Positions 53,317-61,740 of a stretch of 64,000 bases of DNA are shown piece after piece. The DNA comes from Gammaproteobacteria bacterium. Lineage in GTDB: Bacteria > Pseudomonadota > Gammaproteobacteria > Pseudomonadales > Pseudohongiellaceae. The stretch is taken from positions 4,222,501-4,286,500 of the forward strand of contig JAWKZW010000001.1 in NCBI GenBank assembly GCA_041395725.1, given 5' to 3'. The notes under the pieces are model-generated. The model did not search any database, was not told the origin of the DNA, and saw nothing but the letters and a program-made list of their open reading frames with translations. Positions within the stretch are counted from its first letter, which is position 1. Every line of letters begins with the position of its first letter. The translations under genes and the position numbers were made by a program.

Positions 53317-54170
53317 GAAGACGTCCACGAAACAATGATGCTTTAAGAACGTTAGGCCTGTCCTCAGTATTGGCTGTTGGTATCAGTGCCATTGGCTACA
53401 TCGCCTGGCAGTCAATCGGTAAAGCCACTGCCGATGAATTTGGATGCTTTTCGGAAGCGCCTCAACGACAAACCGTGGTATTAGTCGATGTCAGTGAGCC
53501 AAAATTCAATGAGGAACAGACTCGCTCCTTGTTCCGATATTTTAATCAGCTTTACAGTAAGCTTGAATTCAATGAGCGACTGAGCGTAGTAACAACTGCG
53601 GAAGACCAGATAGGTTCTGTTCCCAAACCGCGCTTCCATGTATGTGGACAGGCAAGCAATCCTGCTCAGCTTGACAACATCAATGCTGATGCTGCAACCA
53701 CTGGGTTTTTGGCGAGGCAGAAAGAACGACTTTTCGAGCAGAAATTTGCGCCTGCAATGTCAGAAATACTCTCACCGAATACTGATAGCAGGCAACGCTA
53801 CCAGTCACCTATTTTGGAAGTTGTGCAAGGCATACGCCGTTTTCATCCTCTGCGGCCTGGTGATCGCTTAATAATCACAAGCGACCTAATCCAAAACAGT
53901 GACTCGGTGCAGTTTTGCCGTACTAAAAACGACATGCCACCCTTTTCAATTTTTAGGGAAAAATCCATTTACGGGAGGTTAAAGCCGGAATCGCTGGAAG
54001 GCATCGAGGTAGAGGTGTTAATGATCCAGAGAATTGGATACGGCATAAACGATCTTTCGCACTGCTATAGCGAAGAAGAGCTGCGTAGCTTCTGGCGGGA
54101 TTATCTCATTGCCAATGGCGCGTCTGACCCAAGCTTCGTGCGTGTTCGTCACGGCATAATCGGAGACTAA
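53313..54170 (+). CDS. Membrane-anchored VWA-like protein of the transfer module
   Basis: 285 residues. One N-terminal membrane segment (SSVLAVGISAIGYIAWQSI, residues about 15-33) is followed by an exported or cytoplasmic domain with a von Willebrand A look. Strand 1 ends in a degenerate MIDAS, VVLVDVSEPKF (residues 51-61), and a later strand reads RLIITSDLIQNSD. Function unknown. It sits between the membrane coiled-coil gene (4-base overlap) and the coupling protein (4-base gap), so the three are probably one complex. Confidence 0.7.
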   Translation: MRRRPRNNDALRTLGLSSVLAVGISAIGYIAWQSIGKATADEFGCFSEAPQRQTVVLVDVSEPKFNEEQTRSLFRYFNQLYSKLEFNERLSVVTTAEDQIGSVPKPRFHVCGQASNPAQLDNINADAATTGFLARQKERLFEQKFAPAMSEILSPNTDSRQRYQSPILEVVQGIRRFHPLRPGDRLIITSDLIQNSDSVQFCRTKNDMPPFSIFREKSIYGRLKPESLEGIEVEVLMIQRIGYGINDLSHCYSEEELRSFWRDYLIANGASDPSFVRVRHGIIGD

Positions 54171-54174
54171 CGCC

Positions 54175-55929
54175 ATGCGCCACAGCGGACGACAAGCCGA
54201 ACATTTATCAAGCCTATTAATTATCTCCGGCCTTTTGGCCTGGGGTAGTTATCAGGCCGGAGAGCCATATATTGGAGGCGAACTAAAATGGTTGCCTGCC
54301 ACATTGTATATGTTTACGGCACTGTTCGCTTTGCGGGTCATTATTCAGCTCTTGAACTATTTGGCGGAGTCCCTTGAATGGCTGAGCGCCCATCAACCAA
54401 CAGGTAAAGATGGCACTGCCAAATGGGCAAGTTTCAAAGATTTAAAAAAGGAATTCAGTAAAAACCAAATCGCCCCCTTCTGGGGAAGAATGACGACCGG
54501 GAAAAAGGTAGCGGTATTTAGCGACTACGCATCCAATGCGGTCACCGTTGCACCTGCCGGATCAGGCAAAGGTATCTATAGCGTAATTACCAATGGATTA
54601 GCTATCCGTGCATCAAAAGTCTTCAGCGACTTTAAAGGCGAGCTGGTATGCATTCTGAAGAACGCGCTCGAAAATCGTGGGGAGAGAGTCCGTGTCCTGA
54701 ACCCAGGCGGCTTGTGGAGTGAGCACATTGGCGAGGGTGATTGCTATAACCCGAACGATATTATTGTCGATGACCTTGAACGCCTTGGTGGGTTACGCGA
54801 CGTACCAGATGATTTACGTGAGCAAAGTTCGCAAATATTACCAGAGCCTGCACAAAGTGATGGTGAAAACACCTACTGGAGAGAAGGCTCTCGTAAGTGC
54901 ATGAGTGTGGCCGCTATCCTCGAATGTATGATCGAGGGTAGAGATGCAACCCTGGCGTCTGTAGCTTTGCTCATTGAGGACCGAGAAGCACTTGAACACA
55001 ACCTCCGCTGGGTAATTGGTATTGATCTTGACGGCAAACCCCTACCGGAAGGTCCAATGCCCATAGAAAGCTGTAGGTGGGCGCAAGTACATGATGCGGC
55101 AGACTTGGCCGAATTCATTCAATGGGTGCGAGCACAAGCTCGTAGTTTACTTTCCCTTATGGGTAATGGAGAAAGCCGCACCTTCGATTCCTTTATCAGC
55201 GGTGCACAACAAGCGCTCGCGCCTTTTGCTTTTGGAAGGCTGGCTCCAGCAATGCGTCGATCTACCTTCAGCATGAATGAGCTGAAGAATGACGAGGTTC
55301 CCACTAGCCTATTTGTTGTCGCAGATGCCAGCCGAATGGAAGCCTATAAGAGCTATATCGGCCTAATCCAGTGGTGCGCGATGACCGCTATCAAGCGGCA
55401 TGAAAACAAAGGTATCCCTGTTTATTTCATAATGGATGAGGCTACGAACTATAAGATTCACAGCCTTGTCAGCCTTCTAACCTGGGGGCGCTCCTATGGG
55501 TTAAGACTCCATTTAATCTTCCAGGACATTTCAGCATTTGAAAACACTTACGGCAAAACTGCCGTTGAAACGCTGCTTTCCGAAACGGAAATTAAGCAAT
55601 TTCTTCCTGGACAACGCTCGCCAAGGACCTTGGCTTTAATCAGCCAGCTACTTGGCGAACAAAGCGTAATGAGTGCTGGGCTTTCACCTAGCGAAAACGG
55701 TCTCCAGGAAAACACCAGCGAGACAGGCCGCGCTTTGATGACGGCGGAAGAAATCCGTCGCTGCAAGCACAGTCTACTTTTTATTCGGCAAGCGCCTTCA
55801 GCTTTGATCGAACCTGTTTCAGTTGCGGAGATTGATCCCTGGCGGAAACAAGCAGGCATCAATCCATTTCATGGCAAACCATTTCTTAAGAAGACCAAAA
55901 TACAACTTCGTAGAGGTGACTACAAATGA
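54175..55929 (+). CDS. Type IV coupling protein (VirD4/TraG family)
   Basis: 584-residue hexameric ATPase that links the relaxosome to a mating channel. Two TM helices (about 10-27 and 40-62) lead to the cytoplasmic ATPase with Walker A APAGSGKG (126-133), SDFKGEL, and Walker B VYFIMDEATNY (416-426). The family landmark FLPGQRSPRTLALISQLLGE follows. The glycine-loop form GSGKG fits TraG/VirD4. It is the only type IV secretion component in the element. ATG 54175; it overlaps the next gene by 4 bases. Confidence 0.92.
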   Translation: MRHSGRQAEHLSSLLIISGLLAWGSYQAGEPYIGGELKWLPATLYMFTALFALRVIIQLLNYLAESLEWLSAHQPTGKDGTAKWASFKDLKKEFSKNQIAPFWGRMTTGKKVAVFSDYASNAVTVAPAGSGKGIYSVITNGLAIRASKVFSDFKGELVCILKNALENRGERVRVLNPGGLWSEHIGEGDCYNPNDIIVDDLERLGGLRDVPDDLREQSSQILPEPAQSDGENTYWREGSRKCMSVAAILECMIEGRDATLASVALLIEDREALEHNLRWVIGIDLDGKPLPEGPMPIESCRWAQVHDAADLAEFIQWVRAQARSLLSLMGNGESRTFDSFISGAQQALAPFAFGRLAPAMRRSTFSMNELKNDEVPTSLFVVADASRMEAYKSYIGLIQWCAMTAIKRHENKGIPVYFIMDEATNYKIHSLVSLLTWGRSYGLRLHLIFQDISAFENTYGKTAVETLLSETEIKQFLPGQRSPRTLALISQLLGEQSVMSAGLSPSENGLQENTSETGRALMTAEEIRRCKHSLLFIRQAPSALIEPVSVAEIDPWRKQAGINPFHGKPFLKKTKIQLRRGDYK

Positions 55930-56204
55930 GCCATTACAAACCCAAACGTATTCGATGGGGGAAAGTTTTTGCTTCATTCGTTCGCAGTATTGCAGGAATA
56001 ATCAGTCGCTGGCCACTGCTATTACTTGTAGCGTTCTTAATATCACCTATCGGTCCTCATTTGCGCTGGCAATACACCTACCAGCAGCACGGTGCCTACC
56101 GCTATATGCTCGATTGCGAATATATCGGTTCACGAGGATTAGTCAGCTATCGCCAAGGTGGCGATTGCCCTGTGTTCACCATTATAGATAGGCGGAAATA
56201 CTAA
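55926..56204 (+). CDS. Small membrane protein after the coupling protein
   Basis: 92 residues with one hydrophobic segment (SRWPLLLLVAFLISPIGPHL, about 27-46) and a C-terminal domain with two cysteines (MLDCEYIGSRG, GGDCPVFTIIDRR). The 4-base overlap with the coupling-protein stop shows translational coupling. Function unknown. Confidence 0.7.
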   Translation: MSHYKPKRIRWGKVFASFVRSIAGIISRWPLLLLVAFLISPIGPHLRWQYTYQQHGAYRYMLDCEYIGSRGLVSYRQGGDCPVFTIIDRRKY

Positions 56205-56289
56205 GCAGATATCGGAGTGGAATTTGTCGGCCAATGCCTTCGGCTGGCGATGACTTTAAATATTCTTGAAGGCTAGTTGGAGAGTGATG

Positions 56290-56574
56290 ATGAGTGAGCA
56301 TGAAAGAAACAGCGTAGGTAAAAAGCCGGATTACATTGCGTATTCCGTGCGTGATACACGCGACGGTAAAAGTGACTGGAATAAGGTCGGCGCAGCTTGG
56401 GGGCATCGTGACGGCCAAGGGATTGACCTGCAACTTGATGCGACGCCAGTCGATGGTCGAGTGACACTTCGAGAGCTGCGCGAAGAGCGCATGAATTCCT
56501 ACGAAGATGATCGCCAGGCTGAGAACTCAGAGCGCAGCTCCGAGAGGAAAGAAGGTCGTGGCCGCACTCGATAA
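56290..56574 (+). CDS. Small transfer-associated protein
   Basis: 94 residues: KPDYIAYSVRDTRDGKSDWN, KVGAAWGHRDGQGIDLQLDA and PVDGRVTLRELRE form a compact beta-rich domain that I recall next to mob or conjugation genes on other elements. Its function is unknown. The tail is highly charged. ATG 56287 or 56290, with GGAG upstream. Confidence 0.7.
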   Translation: MSEHERNSVGKKPDYIAYSVRDTRDGKSDWNKVGAAWGHRDGQGIDLQLDATPVDGRVTLRELREERMNSYEDDRQAENSERSSERKEGRGRTR

Positions 56575-56902
56575 TAACCAACCTTCTTCAATTTACTCCT
56601 GGAGTGAACCAACTCTACGTAAACAGGCCCCGTCAAGCTTAAAGTTGGCGGGGCCACTACGGGGTCAGTTTACGTTGGAAACTCATACTAAGAAACCTGA
56701 GCAGCTCCGTGGCTCAATGACGGTTTCAAGAGACAAACCATTTCCCGAATTGAAGCCAAAATACTCCAATCGAGTAAAAAAACTCTCATTTGACCAAGAA
56801 TGGTTAAAAGAACATCGAGAAGCAAAACTTCGGGAATTCAAGGTTGCGCGAGAACACACTGCGCTCCGAAAGTCGCTCTCAGAGCCACTTTTGGGAAAAT
56901 AA
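56558..56902 (+). CDS. Basic protein of unknown function
   Basis: 114 residues from GTG 56558, or 131 from 56507. Basic and low in hydrophobics (ELKPKYSNRVKKLSFDQEWL, KEHREAKLREFKVAREHTAL). It overlaps the end of the previous gene. The GTG start has AGGAAAGAAGG just upstream. No family recognised. Confidence 0.5.
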   Translation: MAALDNNQPSSIYSWSEPTLRKQAPSSLKLAGPLRGQFTLETHTKKPEQLRGSMTVSRDKPFPELKPKYSNRVKKLSFDQEWLKEHREAKLREFKVAREHTALRKSLSEPLLGK

Positions 56903-57125
56903 AAATAAGCTCTATACGAAAGAATTTAAGAAATTATTAACGGCTGAGACGGTATCATGAAATTAACTACGATAAATATCGCGTACTTTTTATTTGCGAT
57001 GACTTTTTCGGGAGTTAATCTTTTCAAGATTACATTGGAACTATACTTCCGAAATTTATATTTAACTCGGCTCAGTGTGCTATCTGACTTTTGGTTCTGC
57101 TTCACGAAAGAAAGGAGGAAGTCCA

Positions 57126-57440
57126 TTGACTGATTACAGAAAAATTGACTCAAACGAGGATAATTCTACACCTCAGCCTGTTACCGGAATCTCTCCTCCG
57201 AAATGCGATATCGAAAAATATCGTGAACACGTTCAGAGCTTTGATTTATCTCCTGAAGAAGAAGCGGAGCTTCTCAAAAATCTATGGCTGATAATGGCAG
57301 CTTTCGTTGATTTGGGATTTGGGGTAGATTCAATACAATTCCTATCTGCATCTGAAAAAGGACAGGGTTTGAACTCTCCCTCTTGCACAAAAGAGCAGGA
57401 TCAACGATTAGCACTGAATGGAGGAATTCATGACAAGTAG
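57126..57440 (+). CDS. Small protein upstream of the recombinase
   Basis: 104 residues, acidic. YREHVQSFDLSPEEEAELLK, then NLWLIMAAFVDLGFGVDSIQ is a pattern I associate with short genes directly before serine recombinases on similar elements. TTG start at 57126 with AGGAGG 7 bases upstream; it overlaps the recombinase by 11 bases. It may assist or regulate recombination, which is inferred from position alone. Confidence 0.65.
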   Translation: MTDYRKIDSNEDNSTPQPVTGISPPKCDIEKYREHVQSFDLSPEEEAELLKNLWLIMAAFVDLGFGVDSIQFLSASEKGQGLNSPSCTKEQDQRLALNGGIHDK

Positions 57441-58977
57441 CGCCCAAAAGGCAGTCATTTATTGCCGCGTTTCCAATAAAACCCAGACAACACGCGGTGA
57501 TGGTCTTGGTTCGCAAGAAACTCGTTGTCGAGAGTATGCGAAATACAAGGGCTATGAAGTAGAAAAGGTCTTTACCGATGACGTGTCGGGCAGTCTGATT
57601 AAGCGCCCCGGTATGCAGGCCTTGCTTGCCCATTTGAGCAAGCATCGCAAGAACCCACGCGTGGCAATTATTGACGATATCTCAAGGCTCGCTCGTGGTC
57701 TTGACGCCCATCTCCAGCTTAGAGGCGCTATTGCCAAAGCAGGTGCTACGCTGGAATCCCCCTCTATTGAGTTTGGTGATGACTCTGACTCCGTGCTCGT
57801 GGAAAATCTGCTAGCCAGCGTTTCACAGCACCAACGCCAGAAAAATTCGGAGCAAACTCTTAATCGGATGAAATCCCGCCTTAAGAACGGCTATTGGGTT
57901 TTTCAAGCACCTGTGGGCTACCGATACCAAAAGACCTCAGGTCAGGGAAAGATACTGGTACGGGATGAGCCTATAGCCAGGATCATTCAGGAAGCCCTGG
58001 AAGGCTATGCCTGCGGACGCTTCCAGCTGCAAGTTGAGGTTAAGCGTTTCCTGGAGTCTTTTCCCAACTATCCAAGAGATAGTAAAGGCGAAGTCCGCAA
58101 TCAACGCGTAACTGAACTGTTGACCAGGGTTTTATATGCGGGATATGTGGAATCTGCTGATTGGGAAGTAAGTCTTCGACCTGGGCGGCATGAAGGGCTA
58201 ATAAGCCTTGAGACCTACCAGAAAATTCAAGAGCGTCTTAAGGGAAATGCTAATGCCCCTGCTCGCAAAGATATTAACCACGACTTCCCTCTTCGTGGCT
58301 TCGTGTCCTGTGGTGACTGTGGTCATAGCCTCACTGCCTGCTGGTCGAAAGGGCGTACGGTCAAACACCCCTACTACATGTGCTTCAAGAAAGGCTGTTC
58401 TAGCTATCGAAAGTCAATCAAGCGGGAAGTTATCGAAGGGGAGTTTGAGCAGTTCTTGCTATCTCTAAAACCAACAAGGGAGCTGTTCAACCTTGCATTA
58501 ACAATGTTCAAAGAACTTTGGGAATACCGCTTGGAGTTCCAACGAACACATAGCAAGTCCCTTCAGTTGGAGATAAATAAAGCTGAGAAGAAAATTGAGC
58601 AATTGCTGGATCGGATTGTAGACGCTGAGTCAACGTCAGTCATTAGCGCCTATGAGAAACGCATAGGCGAACTTCAGCTTGAAAAGCAAATTATGCAGGA
58701 AAAAATCGCCAGCTGCGGGCGTCCGTTAAAAGACTTTGATGAAAGTTTTCGAACCGCTATGGAGTTCCTCTCAAACCCGCATGAATTGTGGGCTTCCGGG
58801 CATATAGAGAACCGACATGCAGTAATGAAGCTTACTTTTTCTGATAGGTTGGCGTATGTCCGTGGAGAGGGTTTTCGAACCCCCGAAACCACCTTACCTT
58901 TCAAAGCGTTAGGTGGCATGACAGGGGGTGAAAACAAAATGGCGCACCCGGGAGGATTCGAACCTCCGACCCCCTAG
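57430..58977 (+). CDS. Large serine recombinase (element integrase)
   Basis: 515 residues in this state. The resolvase domain (1-150) has the catalytic serine in VIYCRVSNKT (Ser15) and IIDDISRLARG (80-90). The recombinase domain spans about 160-270. The zinc ribbon has CGDCGHS (Cys294, Cys297) with CFKKGC (Cys318, Cys323), and a coiled coil follows (365-440). The last 12 residues, MAHPGGFEPPTP, are encoded by the attachment repeat and antisense tRNA-Arg, so they are acquired on integration. In the circle the protein would be 537 residues. I use ATG 57430 with GGAGG upstream; 57418 lacks one. Confidence 0.93.
   Translation: MTSSAQKAVIYCRVSNKTQTTRGDGLGSQETRCREYAKYKGYEVEKVFTDDVSGSLIKRPGMQALLAHLSKHRKNPRVAIIDDISRLARGLDAHLQLRGAIAKAGATLESPSIEFGDDSDSVLVENLLASVSQHQRQKNSEQTLNRMKSRLKNGYWVFQAPVGYRYQKTSGQGKILVRDEPIARIIQEALEGYACGRFQLQVEVKRFLESFPNYPRDSKGEVRNQRVTELLTRVLYAGYVESADWEVSLRPGRHEGLISLETYQKIQERLKGNANAPARKDINHDFPLRGFVSCGDCGHSLTACWSKGRTVKHPYYMCFKKGCSSYRKSIKREVIEGEFEQFLLSLKPTRELFNLALTMFKELWEYRLEFQRTHSKSLQLEINKAEKKIEQLLDRIVDAESTSVISAYEKRIGELQLEKQIMQEKIASCGRPLKDFDESFRTAMEFLSNPHELWASGHIENRHAVMKLTFSDRLAYVRGEGFRTPETTLPFKALGGMTGGENKMAHPGGFEPPTP
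58939..58947. repeat. Right attachment repeat (9 bp)
   Basis: ATGGCGCAC, covering the encoded CCA end, discriminator base and first acceptor-stem bases of tRNA-Arg. Identical to 31123-31131. Confidence 0.75.
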
Positions 58978-59016
58978 TTCGTAGCCAGGTACTCTATCCA
59001 GCTGAGCTACGGGTGC
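58940..59016 (-). tRNA. tRNA-Arg (anticodon ACG)
   Basis: 77 bases including an encoded CCA. Acceptor stem GCACCCG/CGGGTGC with G discriminator, D-arm GCTCAGCTGGATAGAGT, anticodon stem CCTGG/CTAGG with loop CTACGAA, and T-arm GGAGGTTCGAATCCTCC. It reads Arg CGN codons after A34-to-I editing by TadA. Its 3' end is the integration target; the gene is intact because the element brings back the same acceptor bases. Confidence 0.98.
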
Positions 59017-59038
59017 AATGCTCTTTGCGAGGTGGCGT

Positions 59039-59044
59039 ATTATA
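59039..59044 (-). promoter_or_regulatory. -10 box of the tRNA-Arg promoter
   Basis: TATAAT on the minus strand, 23 bases before the tRNA 5' end, followed by a GC-rich discriminator (ACGCCACC) typical of stringently controlled stable-RNA promoters. No strong -35 match; TCTATG at an 18-base spacing is the nearest. Confidence 0.6.
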
Positions 59045-59123
59045 GCGAAATTGGATGATTTTCATAGACCAAATCTGTCTGATTGGCTTAAGTCAATCGA
59101 AGTTGGCTTTCCGGTGGTTTAAC

Positions 59124-60131
59124 ATGGCAGGTATGCGTAATTGGATACTGATAGGGTTAATCGCGTTTCCTGCCCTGGCGCAGGCGGATCTGGATGCGGC
59201 GCTGGACGCTTACGATGCCGGGGATTACCCCCTGGCCCTGGAGCGCTTCACCGAACTGGCTGATCAGGGCGACTATATTGCCCAGTTCAACCTTGCGCTG
59301 ATGTACCTGCGCGGGCTGGGGACCGAGCCGGATCCGCAGCGGGCACTGTTACTGTACAGGCAGTCTGCCCAGCTGGGGGTTCCCGAGTCCGCGTTCTACC
59401 TGGGCGGCCTGTATGAAAGAGGCATAGGCACCGAGGCTAATCGGGAAGAAGCTCTCTACTGGTATCGTGAATCCGCCGAGCAGAACTATGCGCCGGCTCA
59501 ATATGCTCTGGGGAACCTGTATTTCCGCGGCGATGGTCGTGATCAGGATTACGCCAGGGCACGGGAATGGTATGAGTTCGCCGCTCAGAACGGTCATGCT
59601 GCCGCTCAATTCAACCTCGGCATCATGTATGCCGAGGGCCTGGGCGCAGACAGAAATATAAGCGCGGCTTATGACTGGTTTTATGCCGCTGCCAGCCAGA
59701 ACAATACCGAGGCACAATTCAACCTGGGCTCCATGTATCTCAGTGGCGAAGGAGTTCAGCAGGACTACAGCGAAGCGCTCAAGTGGTTTACCAGCGCCGC
59801 CGATCTGGGACTAGCTCAGGCCCAGACCAGCGTGGGTATGATGTACGCGGCTGGCCAGGGTGTGGAGCAGGATTATGCCCTGGCCCACGGGTGGTTTGTG
59901 CGGGCCGCCGAAAACGGCGACTCCTCCTCGCAGACCCTGCTGGGTAACTTCTATCTCAATGGATACGGCGTAACCTTGGATAAAGTGGAAGCACTCAAGT
60001 GGTATAAAATTGCGGCGGCGGGAAGCAATCAACTGGCATCACGGCTGATTCAGCAGCTTAGTGCCGAACTGAGTCCGGAAGAAATCGTTCGCAGTGATGC
60101 AATGGCCAGGGATTGGCTTGAACAACATTAA
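59124..60131 (+). CDS. Secreted Sel1-repeat protein 1
   Basis: 335 residues from ATG 59124. Signal peptide NWILIGLIAFPALAQA, then eight or so Sel1-type repeats of 36 residues with the A-x-x-x-L-G/A-x-M/L-Y...G..G....D...A..W pattern (AQFNLGIMYAEGLGADRNIS, AQFNLGSMYLSGEGVQQDYS). Such solenoids mediate protein contacts in the periplasm. The frame is open upstream to 59055 but those residues have no signal-peptide role. It is followed 8 bases later by a second Sel1 gene, so the two are likely an operon. Confidence 0.88.
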   Translation: MAGMRNWILIGLIAFPALAQADLDAALDAYDAGDYPLALERFTELADQGDYIAQFNLALMYLRGLGTEPDPQRALLLYRQSAQLGVPESAFYLGGLYERGIGTEANREEALYWYRESAEQNYAPAQYALGNLYFRGDGRDQDYARAREWYEFAAQNGHAAAQFNLGIMYAEGLGADRNISAAYDWFYAAASQNNTEAQFNLGSMYLSGEGVQQDYSEALKWFTSAADLGLAQAQTSVGMMYAAGQGVEQDYALAHGWFVRAAENGDSSSQTLLGNFYLNGYGVTLDKVEALKWYKIAAAGSNQLASRLIQQLSAELSPEEIVRSDAMARDWLEQH

Positions 60132-60139
60132 TCGAGAGA

Positions 60140-60730
60140 GTGACAAAGATGAAGATTTTCAAATGGTTCCTGAGCGCCTGGCTCATCCTGGCGGCAAACC
60201 TGGCCATGGCGGATTACGAGGCCGGGTTAACGGCGGCTCAGAACGGTGACTACCAGACCGCCCTGCGGGAATTCACCGTCGCCGCGGAAGAAGGAGTGAT
60301 GATGGCACAGTATAATCTCGCCATCCTCTATTTTTCCGGCCGGGGTGTAGAGCCGGACATGGAGCAGGCCTTCCGCTGGACAGCTGCCGCCGCTGAGCAG
60401 GGCCATACCCAGGCACAGTTCAACCTGGGTGCTCTTTACTACGAAGGACAGGGAACAAAGCGGGACCGGCAATCGGCACTGGACTGGTATATCAAGGCAG
60501 GTAACGCCGAATACACCCCGGCGCAATATAACGTTGCAGAAATGTATTTCCTCGGCGACGGCATCGAAAAAGATCTGGTCAGAGCCCACGCCTGGGCCAG
60601 CAGGGCCGTGGAAAACGACCACGACCCGGCCCGGGATCTACTGGAGAATATCGAAGATGACATTTCCACCGCCGACCTGCGGGAAGCCCGCCGTCTGCTG
60701 GCGCGAATGAAGATAGGAATGGATCGGTAA
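60140..60730 (+). CDS. Secreted Sel1-repeat protein 2
   Basis: 196 residues. Signal peptide FLSAWLILAANLAMA, cleaved before DYEAG, then four Sel1 repeats (AQYNLAILYFSGRGVEPDME, AQFNLGALYYEGQGTKRDRQ, AQYNVAEMYFLGDGIEKDLV). The start DYEAGLTAAQNGDYQTALRE matches the first repeat of the upstream protein (DLDAALDAYDAGDYPLALER), so the two genes are tandem duplicates of unequal length. Confidence 0.9.
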   Translation: MTKMKIFKWFLSAWLILAANLAMADYEAGLTAAQNGDYQTALREFTVAAEEGVMMAQYNLAILYFSGRGVEPDMEQAFRWTAAAAEQGHTQAQFNLGALYYEGQGTKRDRQSALDWYIKAGNAEYTPAQYNVAEMYFLGDGIEKDLVRAHAWASRAVENDHDPARDLLENIEDDISTADLREARRLLARMKIGMDR

Positions 60731-60748
60731 CCCGGCCCGCGGGGCGCT

Positions 60749-61663
60749 CTACTCGGGCAACGGTATAAACTCTTCCTCATCGCCAGGCACCTTCGGGTAA
60801 CTACCTGCTCGCCAGTCACTCTTTGCCTGCTCGATACGGGATTTGCGGCTGGAGACAAAATTCCATTCGATAAACCGTTCTCCCAGCTTTTCGCCTCCGA
60901 TGAGAGCGAACCTGCTGGTTTCCAGTGCCTCCAACTCCACTGCCTCTCCGGCCTGAAGAACAGCCATCTCGCTGGCATTGATCTCGGTGGCATTAAGGCG
61001 CAACCTGCCACTGGCCAGATAAACAGCCCTCTCCTCTTCCTCAGGTAATTTGAGGGACTGCCCGAGTTCCAGCGTTGCCTCTGCATAAAGTGTGCGAGCG
61101 AATGTCCTGACCGGTGACGCCACTCCGAACGCCTCCCCCATCATGACTCTGACTGTCACACCGGCCACTTCCACGGTGGGGATATCTCGCTGCGGGTAGT
61201 GGTAAAACGCAGGCTCGGTTTCCTCATCCTTCTCCGGCAGTGCCAGCCATAACTGCAACCCGTGCAACACATGATCAACGTTTCGCACCTCCGGCCGCTC
61301 ACGCTCGGAGTGAACAATTCCCCGCCCTGCTACCATCAGATTAATGTCGCCCGGCCTGATGGGTTGCAGACTGCCCAACGAATCACGATGCAGTATTTCA
61401 CCTTCAAACAGATAGGTGACGGTAGCCAGATTGATATGGGGATGAGGCCTCACGTCGATACCCTTACCAGCAGGAAACTCAGCCGGGCCCATGTGATCAA
61501 AAAATATCCAAGGGCCGACCATGTGGCGCCCCGCAACAGGAAGCAAGCGGCGTACCGAAAACTCGCCCAGGTCTTTCTCTCGGGGTTTGATGACCAGCTC
61601 TACCCCCGCGCAGGGTTGCTGTTCAAGATCATCACAGTCGCGTTCTTCAGTGTATCGTGTCAT
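60749..61663 (-). CDS. Pirin-family protein
   Basis: 304-residue bicupin. The N-terminal cupin has the iron-binding pattern RPHPHINLATVTYLFEGEIL, HRDSLGS and GRGIVHSER, so the His/His/His/Glu metal set appears present, and the C-terminal cupin region reads HYPQRDIPTVEVAGVTVRVM. Bacterial pirins act as quercetinases or redox-related regulators; which applies here is unknown. I use ATG 61663 with AGGAAA upstream; the frame stays open another 91 codons into the repeat element beyond, which is not part of the protein. Confidence 0.9.
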   Translation of the reverse strand: MTRYTEERDCDDLEQQPCAGVELVIKPREKDLGEFSVRRLLPVAGRHMVGPWIFFDHMGPAEFPAGKGIDVRPHPHINLATVTYLFEGEILHRDSLGSLQPIRPGDINLMVAGRGIVHSERERPEVRNVDHVLHGLQLWLALPEKDEETEPAFYHYPQRDIPTVEVAGVTVRVMMGEAFGVASPVRTFARTLYAEATLELGQSLKLPEEEERAVYLASGRLRLNATEINASEMAVLQAGEAVELEALETSRFALIGGEKLGERFIEWNFVSSRKSRIEQAKSDWRAGSYPKVPGDEEEFIPLPE

Positions 61664-61740
61664 CGGGATTTCCTGTTTTATACCTTTCTTTCTAATATCT
61701 TCCGGATACCTATCCATTGCCCTTCTGTTACCAACCTTCA

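Larger units (their letters stand above)
31123..58947. mobile_element. Integrative mobilizable element in tRNA-Arg(ACG)
   Basis: 27,816 bp plus one repeat copy, bounded by the exact 9-bp direct repeat ATGGCGCAC (31123-31131 and 58939-58947). The right copy covers the 3' end of tRNA-Arg. Inside are a large serine recombinase at the tRNA end, mobC and relaxase at the other end, a VirD4/TraG-like coupling protein, ardA, hipBA and two defence clusters. No VirB-type mating-pore genes are seen, so transfer must use another element's apparatus. Confidence 0.85.
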
